A DNA stretch of 64,000 nucleotides from Nocardiopsis quinghaiensis (GCF_008638365.1 NZ_VWVU01000034.1:1-64000); one strand, 5' to 3'; positions 26,442 to 34,960 are shown, counted from the first letter of the stretch. The notes: a model not told the origin generated them from the sequence alone. Numbers and translations are program-made.

Positions 26442-26996
26442 TCAGCCGGTCTTTCGTTCCGGTTCGGGTTCTGGGGTGTGGCGGGGCAGTATCGCCGTGC
26501 GGAAGGGGCGTGCGCACAAGGCCGCCGTTCCGGCCGTGCCCGCCCCGCCGCCCCACAGGAGAAGGAGGGCGGTCACCGGGTAGGTCTGTGCGAGTACGCC
26601 GATCAGCGGGTTGGCCCACAGGAGCGGTAGCCACTGGGCGAGGGTCACCACCGCTTGGGCCCGTCCCACCGCTTCCCGGGGGCAGGCGGCCATGAACAGG
26701 GGGCCGGCGTGGGTGGAGAAGACGCCGGTTCCCAGGCCGACGATCAGGGAGACCAGGCAGAAGAGCGTCGCCCCTGGAGCGGCCGCGGCGGCCGCGATCC
26801 CCGCTCCGGCGGTGATCATCCCCCAGGCGGCGGCCAGTCCGGCGCGTGGAGCGGTTCCGCGCCACAGGACCGCCGCGGTCGCGCAGGCCATACCGATACC
26901 GAAAGCGCCCGCCGCCGTCCCCGTGGTCATCGCGTTCCATCCTCGTGCGGTGGAGATCACCGGTACCAGGAGTGGGGAGAAGGGGATGATGAACAT
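26442..26996 (-). pseudogene. C-terminal half of an MFS transporter
   Basis: The 184-residue frame has about five or six hydrophobic helices and resembles the second half of an MFS exporter (PFSPLLVPVISTARGW, then GVFSTHAGPLFMAACP, REAVGRAQAVVTLAQWLP). Complete transporters are about 400 residues. No ribosome site precedes ATG 26996, and the first half is not found upstream. Its codon use lacks the strand bias of its neighbours, hinting at a separate origin. A small functional membrane protein cannot be excluded. Confidence 0.6.
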
Positions 26997-27042
26997 GGCG
27001 GGCGCCGCGCAGGTTCATGGCGCGGGGTCTGGGGTGCGTCGG

Positions 27043-27987
27043 TCAGGGCCAGCGCATGTCGGTGGCGGGGCCCAGGTGGTGGACGCGGGTGCTGTGGTGG
27101 GTGTCGAGTGCGTTCTTGAGCTGGCTCCAGGCTTGCTGGGGTGTGTTGTCGGTGTTGTGGCAGCTGCGCTGTTGGCAGGCGGTGTGTTGGGACATGGCTC
27201 CGGCGAAGCGGAGGGGGTCGTCGGTGTTGGTGTGGCCCCAGCGGCTGATGTTGGCCCATTGGCGTGCTTGGATGCCGTCGGTTCGGTAGATCTGGGGGAG
27301 GACGTGGATGTGGGGGTTGCCTGCTCCGGCCATGTGGTGCACGTCTGTCAGGGTCCAGCCGTTGGCGCAGTTGCCTGAGGTGGTGGTGGGGCAGGAGTCG
27401 GCGGAGTTGGCGGCGTAGAGGGGGATGTCGGTGGCGTTGGTGTAGGCGGTGAGCCAGTCGCGGGCCCAGGCGGGGGTGGACCAGGAGGGTTCGGCGTCCA
27501 GGGCGGTGGTGATGGTGACGGCGTCGGTGGTGGAGGTGTTGTGGGCGGTGGTGACCAGGTGGGCCCAGCGTTGTCCGGCGTGGGTGCCGGTGATGTTGCC
27601 GTCGTCCTTGTTGTTGACGCCCAGGGCCAGGTGGGCGGTGGCTTGGTTGGTGCGGCATTCGGTGAAGCCCTGGGCCCAGTGGTGGGCGTATTGGGCGGCT
27701 TGGGTGTAGGGGGCGCGGGGTGTGGTGGAGCTCGCGACTCTGCCGGGTTCTCGTAGGGTGTCGTCTTTTTCCTGGGTGCCGAAGAAGAGGATGCGGGGGC
27801 CGGTGGTGCCGGTGCGTCCTTCGGTGCAGCCGTGCTGGTGGGCTTGGGTGGTTGTGGTGTCGGTGAGGATGATGTAGCTGCTGGTGGTGTGGCCGGGGTA
27901 GTCGGTGGTGGCGTGTGCGGGGATGGGCAGGGCTAGGGCTGTGGTGAGTGTGGTGGCGGCGAGTAGGCGCTGTGTGGTGGTGGTCAT
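27043..27987 (-). CDS. Secreted protein of unknown function
   Basis: A 314-residue protein with a Sec signal peptide (about residues 1-26, RLLAATTLTTALALPIPAHA, cleaved after AHA). The mature part is rich in Thr, His, Asp and has paired Cys (for example HGCTEGRTG, FTECR, DSCPTT, GNCANG, TACQQRSC) suggesting disulfides, plus Trp-rich stretches (WARDWLTAYTNATD, WANISRWGH). The spacing of a Trp/Asp pattern could suit a glycan-active or cell-wall enzyme with a barrel-like fold, but I do not recognise the family. It is monocistronic. Confidence 0.7.
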   Translation of the reverse strand: MTTTTQRLLAATTLTTALALPIPAHATTDYPGHTTSSYIILTDTTTTQAHQHGCTEGRTGTTGPRILFFGTQEKDDTLREPGRVASSTTPRAPYTQAAQYAHHWAQGFTECRTNQATAHLALGVNNKDDGNITGTHAGQRWAHLVTTAHNTSTTDAVTITTALDAEPSWSTPAWARDWLTAYTNATDIPLYAANSADSCPTTTSGNCANGWTLTDVHHMAGAGNPHIHVLPQIYRTDGIQARQWANISRWGHTNTDDPLRFAGAMSQHTACQQRSCHNTDNTPQQAWSQLKNALDTHHSTRVHHLGPATDMRWP

Positions 27988-28173
27988 GGGCTTATTGTGT
28001 GTTGCTGTGGTGGGTTGTGCACGTAGGGTGATGTGGGTGGCGCGTCGTGGTTGGGGTGCGGGGTGGTGGTCGGCGCCGTCCTGGTGGGGGTTTGTGGTGG
28101 TGCGCCGGGGGCTGGTCCGGGTTTTTGGCGCAACTCGCCGTCAACGATTTCCCGTGTCTTGCCACAACCTGTG

Positions 28174-28617
28174 ATGATCAGGGGTGTGTGGCGTGAACTG
28201 ATCCTGGAGATGTATCCCGAGGCCGATCTGAGAGATCCGGCCGACGAGGTGACCCTGGCCGAGGTCGAGAAGCACCTGATGCTGCCCCTGCCCTTTGAGT
28301 TGGCGTCGTTGCTGCAGGAGACCGACGGGGTGACCAACGAGTACGGGGACGAGGTGGTGTGGGGTGCGCGGCGCTTGGTGGAGGACAATCTGGCGATGCG
28401 TGAGGAGCCTGACTACCTGGAGTTGTACGCGCCTTTTGACGAGATGATCTTCTTCGGTGATTCCGACATGGGGCCGCAGTTCGCCTACGTGCACACTGAC
28501 TATGGTCCGGGGATCGTGGTGTGGGATCATGAGAGTGACCGGCGGCGCTTGGTGGTGGTGTCGTTGCGCGACTATCTGGCGCGGTGTCTGATCCAGGGCA
28601 ATTCCTGGTTCCGTTGA
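28174..28617 (+). CDS. SMI1/KNR4 family protein
   Basis: A 147-residue protein of the SUKH superfamily: VTLAEVEKHLMLPLPFELASLL followed by DGV, and the later IIFFGDSDMGPQFAYV with a YGPGIVVWDHES strand are the SMI1/KNR4 pattern. SUKH proteins often act as immunity proteins against toxins, though many are housekeeping. No polymorphic toxin is next to it. Start is uncertain (ATG 28174; GTG 28171 or 28186 are in frame) because no clear ribosome site is seen. Confidence 0.75.
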   Translation: MIRGVWRELILEMYPEADLRDPADEVTLAEVEKHLMLPLPFELASLLQETDGVTNEYGDEVVWGARRLVEDNLAMREEPDYLELYAPFDEMIFFGDSDMGPQFAYVHTDYGPGIVVWDHESDRRRLVVVSLRDYLARCLIQGNSWFR

Positions 28618-28720
28618 ACTGTTTTCCCGGGTGCGGCTGACCTGCCTGTTCGTGCTATTTTTCGGTGATGTTGGTGGTATGCCACCTGTTGTCGTGTTGG
28701 TGCGTTGTGAGAGTAGGACC

Positions 28721-29389
28721 ATGTCGGAGCTGTCCAGGCCTGCCCAGGTTGCCGCTGTCGTTCAGGGCCGGGAGGTCGCGGAGTTTCCCGAGTTGGCTCC
28801 GGAGGCCGCGCGTGGCCGGGTGCGTCGGATCACCGTGACGGGTGAGGAGGTGTTGCATCGACGCAACGCCGAGGTGCCCGAGGAGATGTTGGGTGGGTCC
28901 GAGTTGGGTGGGCTCATCGACGACATGTTCGTGACGATGTACGCGGCTGAGGGTGTGGGGTTGGCGGCCAACCAGGTGGGTGTGGACCTGCGGCTGTTCG
29001 TGTATGACTGCCCTGACGATGAGGGTGTGCGGCACGTGGGGCACGTGGTCAACCCGGTGTTGGATGAGCGTGACCTGGACGATCCGGTGGTGGTGGAGGC
29101 CGAGGGGTGTTTGTCGGTGCCGGGTCCGCACGCGGACCTGGGGCGCGCGGAGCATGCCACGGTGCGGGGTGTGGACCGTGACGGTGCGCCGGTGGTGGTC
29201 GGTGGTAGCGGGTATTTCGCCCGGTGTCTGCAGCATGAGACCGACCACACGTTGGGTCGGGTGTATGTGGACCGGTTGAGTGCGCGTGAGCGCAAGCGGG
29301 TGTTGAAGAAGATGAGTGAGATGTCCCAGGACGTTCTCGCGCGCCGTCAGGAGCGTGCGGAGCAGTTGGCTGAGGAGTTCTCGCCCTGA
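28721..29389 (+). CDS. def: Peptide deformylase
   Basis: Removes the N-formyl group from nascent proteins using a metal ion. The 222-residue product has all three motifs: GVGLAANQVG (motif 1), EGCLSVP (motif 2, metal Cys) and QHETDHTLG (motif 3, metal His pair and Glu). It has an N-terminal extension of about 40 residues and a charged C-terminal tail, longer than the usual 170, typical of an actinobacterial subtype. ATG 28721 follows GTAGGACC. A near-perfect terminator follows. Confidence 0.95.
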   Translation: MSELSRPAQVAAVVQGREVAEFPELAPEAARGRVRRITVTGEEVLHRRNAEVPEEMLGGSELGGLIDDMFVTMYAAEGVGLAANQVGVDLRLFVYDCPDDEGVRHVGHVVNPVLDERDLDDPVVVEAEGCLSVPGPHADLGRAEHATVRGVDRDGAPVVVGGSGYFARCLQHETDHTLGRVYVDRLSARERKRVLKKMSEMSQDVLARRQERAEQLAEEFSP

Positions 29390-29405
29390 CCGGGGCCTGG
29401 TCTGA

Positions 29406-29448
29406 GGGGTGCGGTCGAACCTTGGGGGTTCGGCCGCACCCCCTTTTT
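29406..29448 (+). terminator. Strong terminator after def
   Basis: A 16-bp stem (29406-29421 with 29427-29442, one wobble) with a TTGGG loop, followed by CTTTTT. Confidence 0.92.
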
Positions 29449-29617
29449 GTGTGTGCTGGTGGTTGGTTGTGGTGTGGGTGATAGGTGCCTTTGGTGGGGT
29501 TGAGAGGCCGAAAAGGCGGGTTTGAGGGGTCCAGTGGGGTCGGGTGGCTCTGTTCACGGCTCTTCCGGGGCGGGATGTGGCCTTTCCGTGACCGTGGGGG
29601 GCGGTAGATTGCCCGGC

Positions 29618-30091
29618 ATGCGTAACGGGGACGAGGTCGGCGATGGGCCGACGCGGCGAGTGGTCATCTACACCGACGGGGCGTGCAGTGGTAACCCCGG
29701 CCCGGGCGGGTGGGGTGTGTGGCTGCGCTACGGCGAGCACGAGAAGGAGTTGTACGGAGGTGAGGAGCAGACCACCAACAACCGGATGGAGCTGATGGCG
29801 GCCATTCGTGCCTTGGAGAGCCTGAAGCAGCCCCTGCCGGTGGTGGTGCACACCGACTCCTCCTACGTGCGCAACGGGATCACTTCCTGGATGCACAACT
29901 GGAAGCGGCGCGGGTGGAAGACGGCCGACAAGAAGCCGGTCAAGAACGTGGACCTGTGGCAGCGCCTGGACGAGGTGGCCTCGCGGTACGAGGTGGAGTG
30001 GCGGTGGGTGCGCGGGCACAGCGGGGACGAGGGCAACGAGCGCGCCGATGAGCTGGCCTGCCGTGGCCGGGACGAGGCCGCCGGGTTGTAG
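29618..30091 (+). CDS. rnhA: Ribonuclease HI
   Basis: Degrades the RNA strand of RNA-DNA hybrids, for example R-loops and primers. The 157-residue protein has the full acidic catalytic set: IYTDGACSGNPGPGG (Asp), NNRMELMAAI (Glu), HTDSSYV (Asp) and GNERADELA (Asp). Length matches the bacterial type 1 enzyme. ATG 29618 follows poor ribosome signals; the true start could be an upstream GTG, but conservation begins at RRVVIYTDG. It is monocistronic. Confidence 0.95.
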   Translation: MRNGDEVGDGPTRRVVIYTDGACSGNPGPGGWGVWLRYGEHEKELYGGEEQTTNNRMELMAAIRALESLKQPLPVVVHTDSSYVRNGITSWMHNWKRRGWKTADKKPVKNVDLWQRLDEVASRYEVEWRWVRGHSGDEGNERADELACRGRDEAAGL

Positions 30092-30543
30092 CGGTGTCGT
30101 GGTGTTCTGGGCGGGGGCGGCGCGAAAGCGTCGGCCCCGCTTGTGGTCGTGCCGTGTGCGGGGCTGGTCTCTTCGGGGTGGGAAGGTGCGGGAGACGGGG
30201 CATGGCCATGATGGTGGGCATGAACTCGCGTGGCGCTTTGGTCGTTGGTCCCTGGCGTTGGCTGCTGGTGGTGTGGGCGGCGGGGTGGTCTGCGCTGTGG
30301 GGCCCAGTTCTGCCGAAGGTACGGCGAGGGGCGAGGTAGATCGATGTTTGCCCGTCGTGGAACGGGTAGGCCGGGGGGTGCGCACCTGCGCGCCTCGCGG
30401 GCCACGGGGGGCGGCCTTCACGGCCGTGTGGCTCCGGGATGGAACGGCGCGGGTGCGGGGCCGGGCGCCCACGGGGGTTGAGCGCGCACGGCCCGCGCCG
30501 GACCGCCGGTACCGGGGGGATCCGCAGGGCCCGGCGAGACGCG
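30092..30543. other. Gene-poor spacer after rnhA
   Basis: About 450 nt of GC-rich DNA. Apart from a possible 45-residue ORF at 30202, no frame has convincing codon use or family similarity. It ends in the strong terminator at 30544. Confidence 0.5.
30202..30339 (+). CDS. Possible small membrane protein
   Basis: A 45-codon frame from ATG 30202, preceded by GGGAG about 7 nt upstream, encodes one Trp-rich hydrophobic segment (PWRWLLVVWAAGWSALW) and a basic end. It lies between rnhA and a strong terminator. There is no homology evidence; it may be chance. Confidence 0.25.
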   Translation: MAMMVGMNSRGALVVGPWRWLLVVWAAGWSALWGPVLPKVRRGAR

Positions 30544-30582
30544 AAAGCCCCCGCGCGACCAAACGTCGCGCGGGGGCTTTTT
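30544..30582. terminator. Perfect 16-bp terminator hairpin
   Basis: AAAGCCCCCGCGCGAC (30544-30559) pairs with its complement at 30565-30580 around CAAAC, ending in TTTTT. It isolates the secreted-protein gene at 30701 from the rnhA side. Confidence 0.92.
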
Positions 30583-30700
30583 CGCGCCCTTGTGGACACA
30601 GAGGGTAAATATCCTGTCACTTCTTGCTTCGAAGGGGTATCAGTGCAGGTCATCGGGATAGAGGGCCCGGAGGACATGACCCACACACCGGAGGTTCCTC

Positions 30701-30949
30701 ATGCGCAAGCTCGCCTCGTCCCTGGCGCTGGCCGCCGCCGTCCTGGCCCTGGGCGCCGCACCCGCCCACGCCCAGCTCGATGATGGCGTGATCGCCGTTC
30801 CTACGCTGGTCTCCCTCCCTGTGCTGGAGAACGTCACCGACGCGTTGCAGACTGACAGGAGCAATCCGGAGGTCACTTCCGAGGACAGTGAGGAGGAAAG
30901 CGACAACGTCTCCGACTACTGGATCAACTACAAGCTGGTGGACCTCTGA
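30701..30949 (+). CDS. Small secreted acidic protein
   Basis: An 82-residue protein with a clear signal peptide (MRKLASSLALAAAVLALGAA, cleaved after AHA at about 25). The mature part, about 57 residues, is acidic (SEDSEEESDN) and ends DYWINYKLVDL. GGAGG precedes ATG 30701 at 6 nt. It has terminators on both sides. No family is recognised; small exported proteins of this type in actinomycetes are sometimes coat or morphogenetic proteins, but nothing here shows that. Confidence 0.75.
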   Translation: MRKLASSLALAAAVLALGAAPAHAQLDDGVIAVPTLVSLPVLENVTDALQTDRSNPEVTSEDSEEESDNVSDYWINYKLVDL

Positions 30950-31017
30950 CGCCGGCCACAGGTCGCGGCCGGACTTTCCCCGGTGATGGCGGGGGCGGTG
31001 GTCCGCGGCCCCCAGGA

Positions 31018-31053
31018 GCCCTGCGCGACATCGCGTCGCTCAGGGCCCTTTTT
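31018..31053 (+). terminator. Terminator after the small secreted protein gene
   Basis: GCCCTG-c-GCGAC pairs with GTCGC-t-CAGGGC around ATCGC (31018-31046), followed by CCTTTTT. Confidence 0.88.
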
Positions 31054-31065
31054 GGTTCGCGAGGG

Positions 31066-31375
31066 GGTGGCGCGCGCAATCTGGCGGCGCGTCCGGAGCT
31101 GGTGGCCAGTTTCCCCGGTGCCCGGGACTGGTCGCATGTGGAGCGGCTGGATCCCTTGACCGGGCGTGATCCCGTGCCTGCGGGCAAACTGCCGGGTGCT
31201 CGTTTCGAGGCGGACAAGTTCGCCGCCGGGGTGAGGGCGCAGGCCTCGGAGGAGGTCGCGTCTTACCGGGTGGCCGAGTGCCCGTTGCAGTCGGAGGCCC
31301 GGGCGGCGCGTGTGGAGGCCGACGGTTCGGGGGACTTCGTCGTGGTTCAGGCCGATGTGGCTGTCCCTGTTTCAG
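31066..31375 (+). pseudogene. Flavin reductase family fragment
   Basis: A frame without a start reads GGARNLAARPELVASFPG, then LTGRDPVPA, FEADKFAAG, RVAECPLQSEARAARVEADG and DFVVVQADV, the order and wording of the middle and later part of flavin-reductase-like FMN-binding proteins. The N-terminal FMN part is absent and the frame runs into the antisense of soxR at about 31372, so both ends are lost. A terminator hairpin lies just upstream, making expression unlikely. Confidence 0.65.
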
Positions 31376-31845
31376 TGGGCGTCGAAGTCCTCTTTGAGGG
31401 CGTCGACCATCAGGCGGCGGGGTCCGGGGCCCGCGGCGGCGAGTTCGTCCTCGGGGTTGGACAGGGTGCAGGTGCTCAGGGACAGGCAGCCGCAGCCGAT
31501 GCAGCCGGTCAGGTCGTCGCGCAGGCGGGCGAGCTGGCTGATGCGGGCGTCGAGTTCGGTGCGCCACTGCTGGGAGAGGTGGGCCCAGTCCTCGCGGGTG
31601 GGGGTGCGGTTCTCCGGCAGGGAGTCCAGGGCCTGGCGGATGCGTGCCAGGGGCATGCCCACGCGTTGGGAGATGCGGATGAAGGAGACCCGGCGCAGGG
31701 TGTCGCGGCGGTAGCGGCGCTGGTTGCCGACGGTGCGTCGGCTGTGGATGAGGCCCTGGCGTTCGTAGAAGTGCAGGGCCGAGACGGCGACTCCGGCGCG
31801 TTCGGCGACCTGGCCGACGGTGAGTTCCTTGACGATGGGTGCCAC
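31372..31845 (-). CDS. soxR: Redox-sensitive transcriptional activator SoxR
   Basis: A 157-residue MerR-family regulator with a [2Fe-2S] cluster. The MerR HTH starts LTVGQVAERAGVAVSALHFY; the cluster Cys are in CIGCGCLSLSTC at about 120-131. In actinomycetes SoxR responds to redox-active compounds and switches on exporters and oxidoreductases. It lies 4 nt after the eroded ABC gene on the same strand and overlaps the flavin reductase remnant on the other. ATG start at 31845; no repressor partner is seen. Confidence 0.95.
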   Translation of the reverse strand: MAPIVKELTVGQVAERAGVAVSALHFYERQGLIHSRRTVGNQRRYRRDTLRRVSFIRISQRVGMPLARIRQALDSLPENRTPTREDWAHLSQQWRTELDARISQLARLRDDLTGCIGCGCLSLSTCTLSNPEDELAAAGPGPRRLMVDALKEDFDAH

Positions 31846-31849
31846 GTCC

Positions 31850-32563
31850 TCATCCTAGGGTGTTGCCGCTGGCGCGGTGGATGCCGGTGAGGGCGTACAG
31901 GCGTGCGTAGGCGCCGCCGCGGACGAGGAGTTGGTGGTGGGTGCCGGTTTCGGTGACGCGGCCTCTGTGCAGTAGCAGGATGCGGTCGGCGGTGCGGGCC
32001 TGGGCGGGTTGGCGGGTGAGCAGGAGGAGGCCGGTCTGGGGTGTGGGTGCGGGGCAGGGGGTGTGGGGTGGGGGGTCGGTGAGTAGGAGGAGGCGGGTGT
32101 TGGTGTGTTGGGCGTAGAGGTCGCGGGCTTGGTGGATGCGGGGGGTGAGGTGGGCGGGCAGGGTGGTGAGGGGGGTGCTCAGATGGGCGGGGTCCAGGTC
32201 GGTGTGGGCCAGGGCGTGGGCCAGGTGGGGGTCGTCTGGGTCGGGTGCGGGTTGGCCGGTGATGGTGTGGGCCAGGGTGGTGTGGGGGTGGGTGGTGAGC
32301 TGGTGGGTGTGGGTGTGAATGGTCAGGTGGCCGTGGGTGGGCGTGCCCTGGCCGGTGAGCAGGCGGGTCAGGGCGGTGGTGGCGGTGGTGGGCAGGCCGA
32401 CCAGGGCGAGGTGTTCGCCGGGGCGGATGGTCAGGTCCAGGTGGTCCAGGAGCGGGGTGCGGTCTTGGGTGAGGGACACGTCGTGGAACTCCACCAGGGG
32501 TTTGGTGGGGGCTGGGGTGTGGTCGGGGCTGCGGCGGAGCTTGCCTCGGTTGGAGAGCCTCAC
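31850..32563 (-). CDS. ABC-exporter ATPase-domain protein with eroded catalytic motifs
   Basis: A 237-residue protein aligned by eye with the ATPase half of exporter ABC proteins: VEFHDVSLT, LLDHLDLTIRPGEHLALVG, and the end DRILLLHRGRVTETGTHHQL then GGAYARLY. But Walker A reads GLPTTATTALT (no GKS/T), the signature is PRIHQARDLY, Walker B is LLLLTDPPPH without the catalytic Glu, and the H-loop His is Arg (TRQPAQ). It lacks the membrane domain. GTG 32563 is the start. It is upstream of and next to soxR. Either a pseudo-ATPase or a decayed gene that is still open. Confidence 0.65.
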   Translation of the reverse strand: MRLSNRGKLRRSPDHTPAPTKPLVEFHDVSLTQDRTPLLDHLDLTIRPGEHLALVGLPTTATTALTRLLTGQGTPTHGHLTIHTHTHQLTTHPHTTLAHTITGQPAPDPDDPHLAHALAHTDLDPAHLSTPLTTLPAHLTPRIHQARDLYAQHTNTRLLLLTDPPPHTPCPAPTPQTGLLLLTRQPAQARTADRILLLHRGRVTETGTHHQLLVRGGAYARLYALTGIHRASGNTLG

Positions 32564-32617
32564 GGGTGTCCGTTCGTGTGGTGTGGGTCGTCACCTGCCT
32601 GGGATTGTCCTACACGG

Positions 32618-32631
32618 ACGAGAGTTCTCGT
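32618..32631. promoter_or_regulatory. Palindromic site in the divergent promoter region
   Basis: ACGAGA-GT-TCTCGT lies between the ABC/soxR operon (-) and the GlxA-type regulator (+). It may be an operator for either regulator; it is not the classic SoxR dyad. Confidence 0.4.
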
Positions 32632-32784
32632 GATATTTCCGTGACACTGGTCTCGTGGGTGGGACGTGTTCGGTGGTGTGAGGGCGGGTGGGGCTGGTCG
32701 GTGCCCGGGGTGTGGGTGGCCGGTGGCAGGAAGGGTGGGGTGGGTGACCTTGTGGACCCGGGGTCGGGGCGGTGGGATGGGGTC

Positions 32785-33738
32785 ATGGTTCACGAGGTGG
32801 TCGTCGTCGTTTTCGACGGTGTGCAGAGTCTGGACGTGACGGGCCCGTTGGAGGTCTTCTCCGGTGCGGTGCGGGCGCCGGGGTCCCGTTACCGGGTGCG
32901 TACCGCCTCGTTGGGCGGTGGGGCGGTGACCTGCTCCAACGGGTTGGGGTTGGTGCCCTCCGCGGCCTTGGAGGAGTTGGGGGAGATCGACACTCTGGTG
33001 GTGCCGGGCGGTGAGGGCGCCCGGCGTGAGGATCCGGAGCTGGTGGAGTGGTTGCGCGGTCGCTGCGGGGACGCGGGGCGGGTGGCGTCGGTGTGTACGG
33101 GGGCGTTCCTGCTGGCGCGTGCGGGGGTGTTGGACGGGTTGCGTGCCACGACGCACTGGGCGCACTGTGAGCGTTTGGCGCGGGAGTTCCCGCGGGTGCG
33201 GGTGGAGGCGGAGCCGATCTTCGTCCGGCAGGGGCGGGTGGTGACCTCTGCCGGGGTCTCGGCGGGCATCGACATGGCGTTGGCGTTGGTGGAGGAGGAC
33301 CTGGGGCGGCAGGTGGCGTTGACGGTGGCGCGGTATCTGGTGGTGTTCCTGCGCCGCCCGGGTAACCAGGCGCAGTTCTCGGCCCCGTTGTCGGCGCAGG
33401 TGGCGCAGCGCCCGGCGGTGCGGGAGGTGCAGCACTGGGTTGTTGAGCATCCCGAGGGTGAGGCGTCGGTGGAGGCGTTGGCGCGGCGGGTGGGGTTGTC
33501 GCAGCGCCAGTTCGCGCGGGTGTTCGCGCGTGAGGTGGGGTGCACGCCGGGACGGTATGTGGAGCGGGTGCGGTTGGAGGCGGCCAGGCGGTGGCTGGAG
33601 GAGAGTGACGCCGGGGTGGTGGCGGTGGCGCGCCGGTGCGGGTTCGCCTCGGCCGAGGTGATGCGGCGGGCGTTCGTGCGGGCGTTGGGGTGTTCTCCGG
33701 CGCAGTACCGGGAGCGGTTTCGTCCGCAGGGTGTGTGA
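32785..33738 (+). CDS. GlxA-family AraC-type transcriptional regulator
   Basis: A 317-residue regulator with an N-terminal DJ-1/PfpI-like domain (about 1-165; VCTGAFLLARAGVL is the elbow Cys region) and a C-terminal AraC HTH (about 215-310; GLSQRQFARVFAREVGCTPG and CGFASAEVMRRAFVRALG). Such regulators often govern metabolism of small amines or alcohols. ATG 32785 gives the family start VHEVVVVVFDGVQSLDVTGP. It is divergent from the ABC/soxR operon; its target may be the unknown neighbours. Confidence 0.9.
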   Translation: MVHEVVVVVFDGVQSLDVTGPLEVFSGAVRAPGSRYRVRTASLGGGAVTCSNGLGLVPSAALEELGEIDTLVVPGGEGARREDPELVEWLRGRCGDAGRVASVCTGAFLLARAGVLDGLRATTHWAHCERLAREFPRVRVEAEPIFVRQGRVVTSAGVSAGIDMALALVEEDLGRQVALTVARYLVVFLRRPGNQAQFSAPLSAQVAQRPAVREVQHWVVEHPEGEASVEALARRVGLSQRQFARVFAREVGCTPGRYVERVRLEAARRWLEESDAGVVAVARRCGFASAEVMRRAFVRALGCSPAQYRERFRPQGV

Positions 33739-33911
33739 GTTCTTCTGCCGGTGGTCCCTGCCCTGTCGGGGCGGGGTGGTGCCGTGGTGCCTGGGTGGGG
33801 TGTGGTCCGGTGTCCTTCGGTGGGGGGTGAGCACCGTCACCGGGCTCGGAGGGTGGGGGCGGGGTAGGAACACGGCACTTGTGTCCCCCCGGTTTCGAGG
33901 AGCGTGCGGTC

Positions 33912-34898
33912 GTGGAGCATGTCGCTGATGTTGGCGCGGGTGTGGATCGCGTCGTGGAGCAGTATCGGGCCTTCGCGGAGCACTACGCGGACGCCGCTTC
34001 TCCGACCTATGCGCGTATCGCCCGTGCCCTGGCCGAGGACGAGCGGGTGCTGGGGTTGGTGGCCTCCCTGCCCGCGGGTAACAAGCGCCAGCCCAACTTG
34101 TTGTTGGGCGCGGTGCGGTTCCTGGGTGGGCCGGTTTCCTCGTGGGAGGAGTTTCGTGCCTGGCTGGTGGAGCACTGGGAGCAGGTGCGCCAGGTGGTGA
34201 TGGAGCGCTACACCCAGACCAACGAGGTGCGTCGGTGTGCGACCCTGCTGCCGGTCCTGGCGGGGTTGGAGGGGCCGTTGGCGTTGGTGGAGGTGGGGGC
34301 GTCGGCGGGGTTGTGCCTGCAGGTGGACCGGTACCGCTATTCCTATGACGGCGCCGCCCCCATCGGTCCGTCCGGCAGCCCGGTGGTGCTCGAGTGTGAG
34401 ACCTTCGGGCCGGTTCCGGTCCCTGAGCGTGTGCCGCGGGTGGTCTGGCGGGCGGGGATCGATCTGAACCCGTTGGATGTGCGCTCGGGTGAGGACGTGC
34501 GGTGGTTGGAGGCGCTGATCTGGCCGGGGCCGCATGAGGCGCGGCGTCGGGAGCGGTTGCGTGCGGCGGCGCGGGTGGCTGCGCAGGATCCGCCGCTGGT
34601 GGTGGCCGGTGACCTGGTGGAGCAGTTGCACCGGGTGGTGGAGCGGGTTCCGGAGGAGGCGCGGCTGGTGGTTTTTCACAGCGCGGTGTTGGCCTACCTG
34701 CCCGCTGGGCGGCGTGATGCGTTCGTTTCGGCGGTGCGGGGGTTGGAGGGGCACTGGGTGTCGAACGAGGGGTGGCGGGTGCTGCCGGATCTGGTGGGGC
34801 CGCGCCCCGAGGTGGACGGTGACTTCACGGTGGCGTTGGACGGGCGTGTGGTCGCTTTCGCCGGTGAGCACGGGCAGAGGTTGACCTGGGCCACCTGA
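33912..34898 (+). CDS. DUF2332 family protein
   Basis: A 328-residue protein of the DUF2332 family, seen widely in actinobacteria. Recognisable are SPTYARIARALAED at about 28, PAGNKRQPNLLLGAVRFL, TQTNEVRRCATLLPVL, LALVEVGASAGLCLQVDRY and LVVFHSAVLAYL. The VEVGASAGL stretch resembles a Rossmann-type motif, so a methyltransferase-like fold has been suggested for such proteins; activity is not established. GTG 33912 has AGGAG 9 nt upstream. A bidirectional terminator follows. Confidence 0.85.
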   Translation: MEHVADVGAGVDRVVEQYRAFAEHYADAASPTYARIARALAEDERVLGLVASLPAGNKRQPNLLLGAVRFLGGPVSSWEEFRAWLVEHWEQVRQVVMERYTQTNEVRRCATLLPVLAGLEGPLALVEVGASAGLCLQVDRYRYSYDGAAPIGPSGSPVVLECETFGPVPVPERVPRVVWRAGIDLNPLDVRSGEDVRWLEALIWPGPHEARRRERLRAAARVAAQDPPLVVAGDLVEQLHRVVERVPEEARLVVFHSAVLAYLPAGRRDAFVSAVRGLEGHWVSNEGWRVLPDLVGPRPEVDGDFTVALDGRVVAFAGEHGQRLTWAT

Positions 34899-34915
34899 GG
34901 CGGGTGGTGTCCGGC

Positions 34916-34948
34916 GGGCCCCGCCCCCTTTTTCGGGGGGTGGGGCCC
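34916..34948. terminator. Bidirectional terminator, convergent genes
   Basis: GGGCCCCGCCCC pairs with GGGGTGGGGCCC (one wobble) around a CTTTTTCGG-type loop, between the DUF2332 stop (34898) and the deaminase stop (34961). Confidence 0.85.
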
Positions 34949-34960
34949 GGCGTGTGGTGG

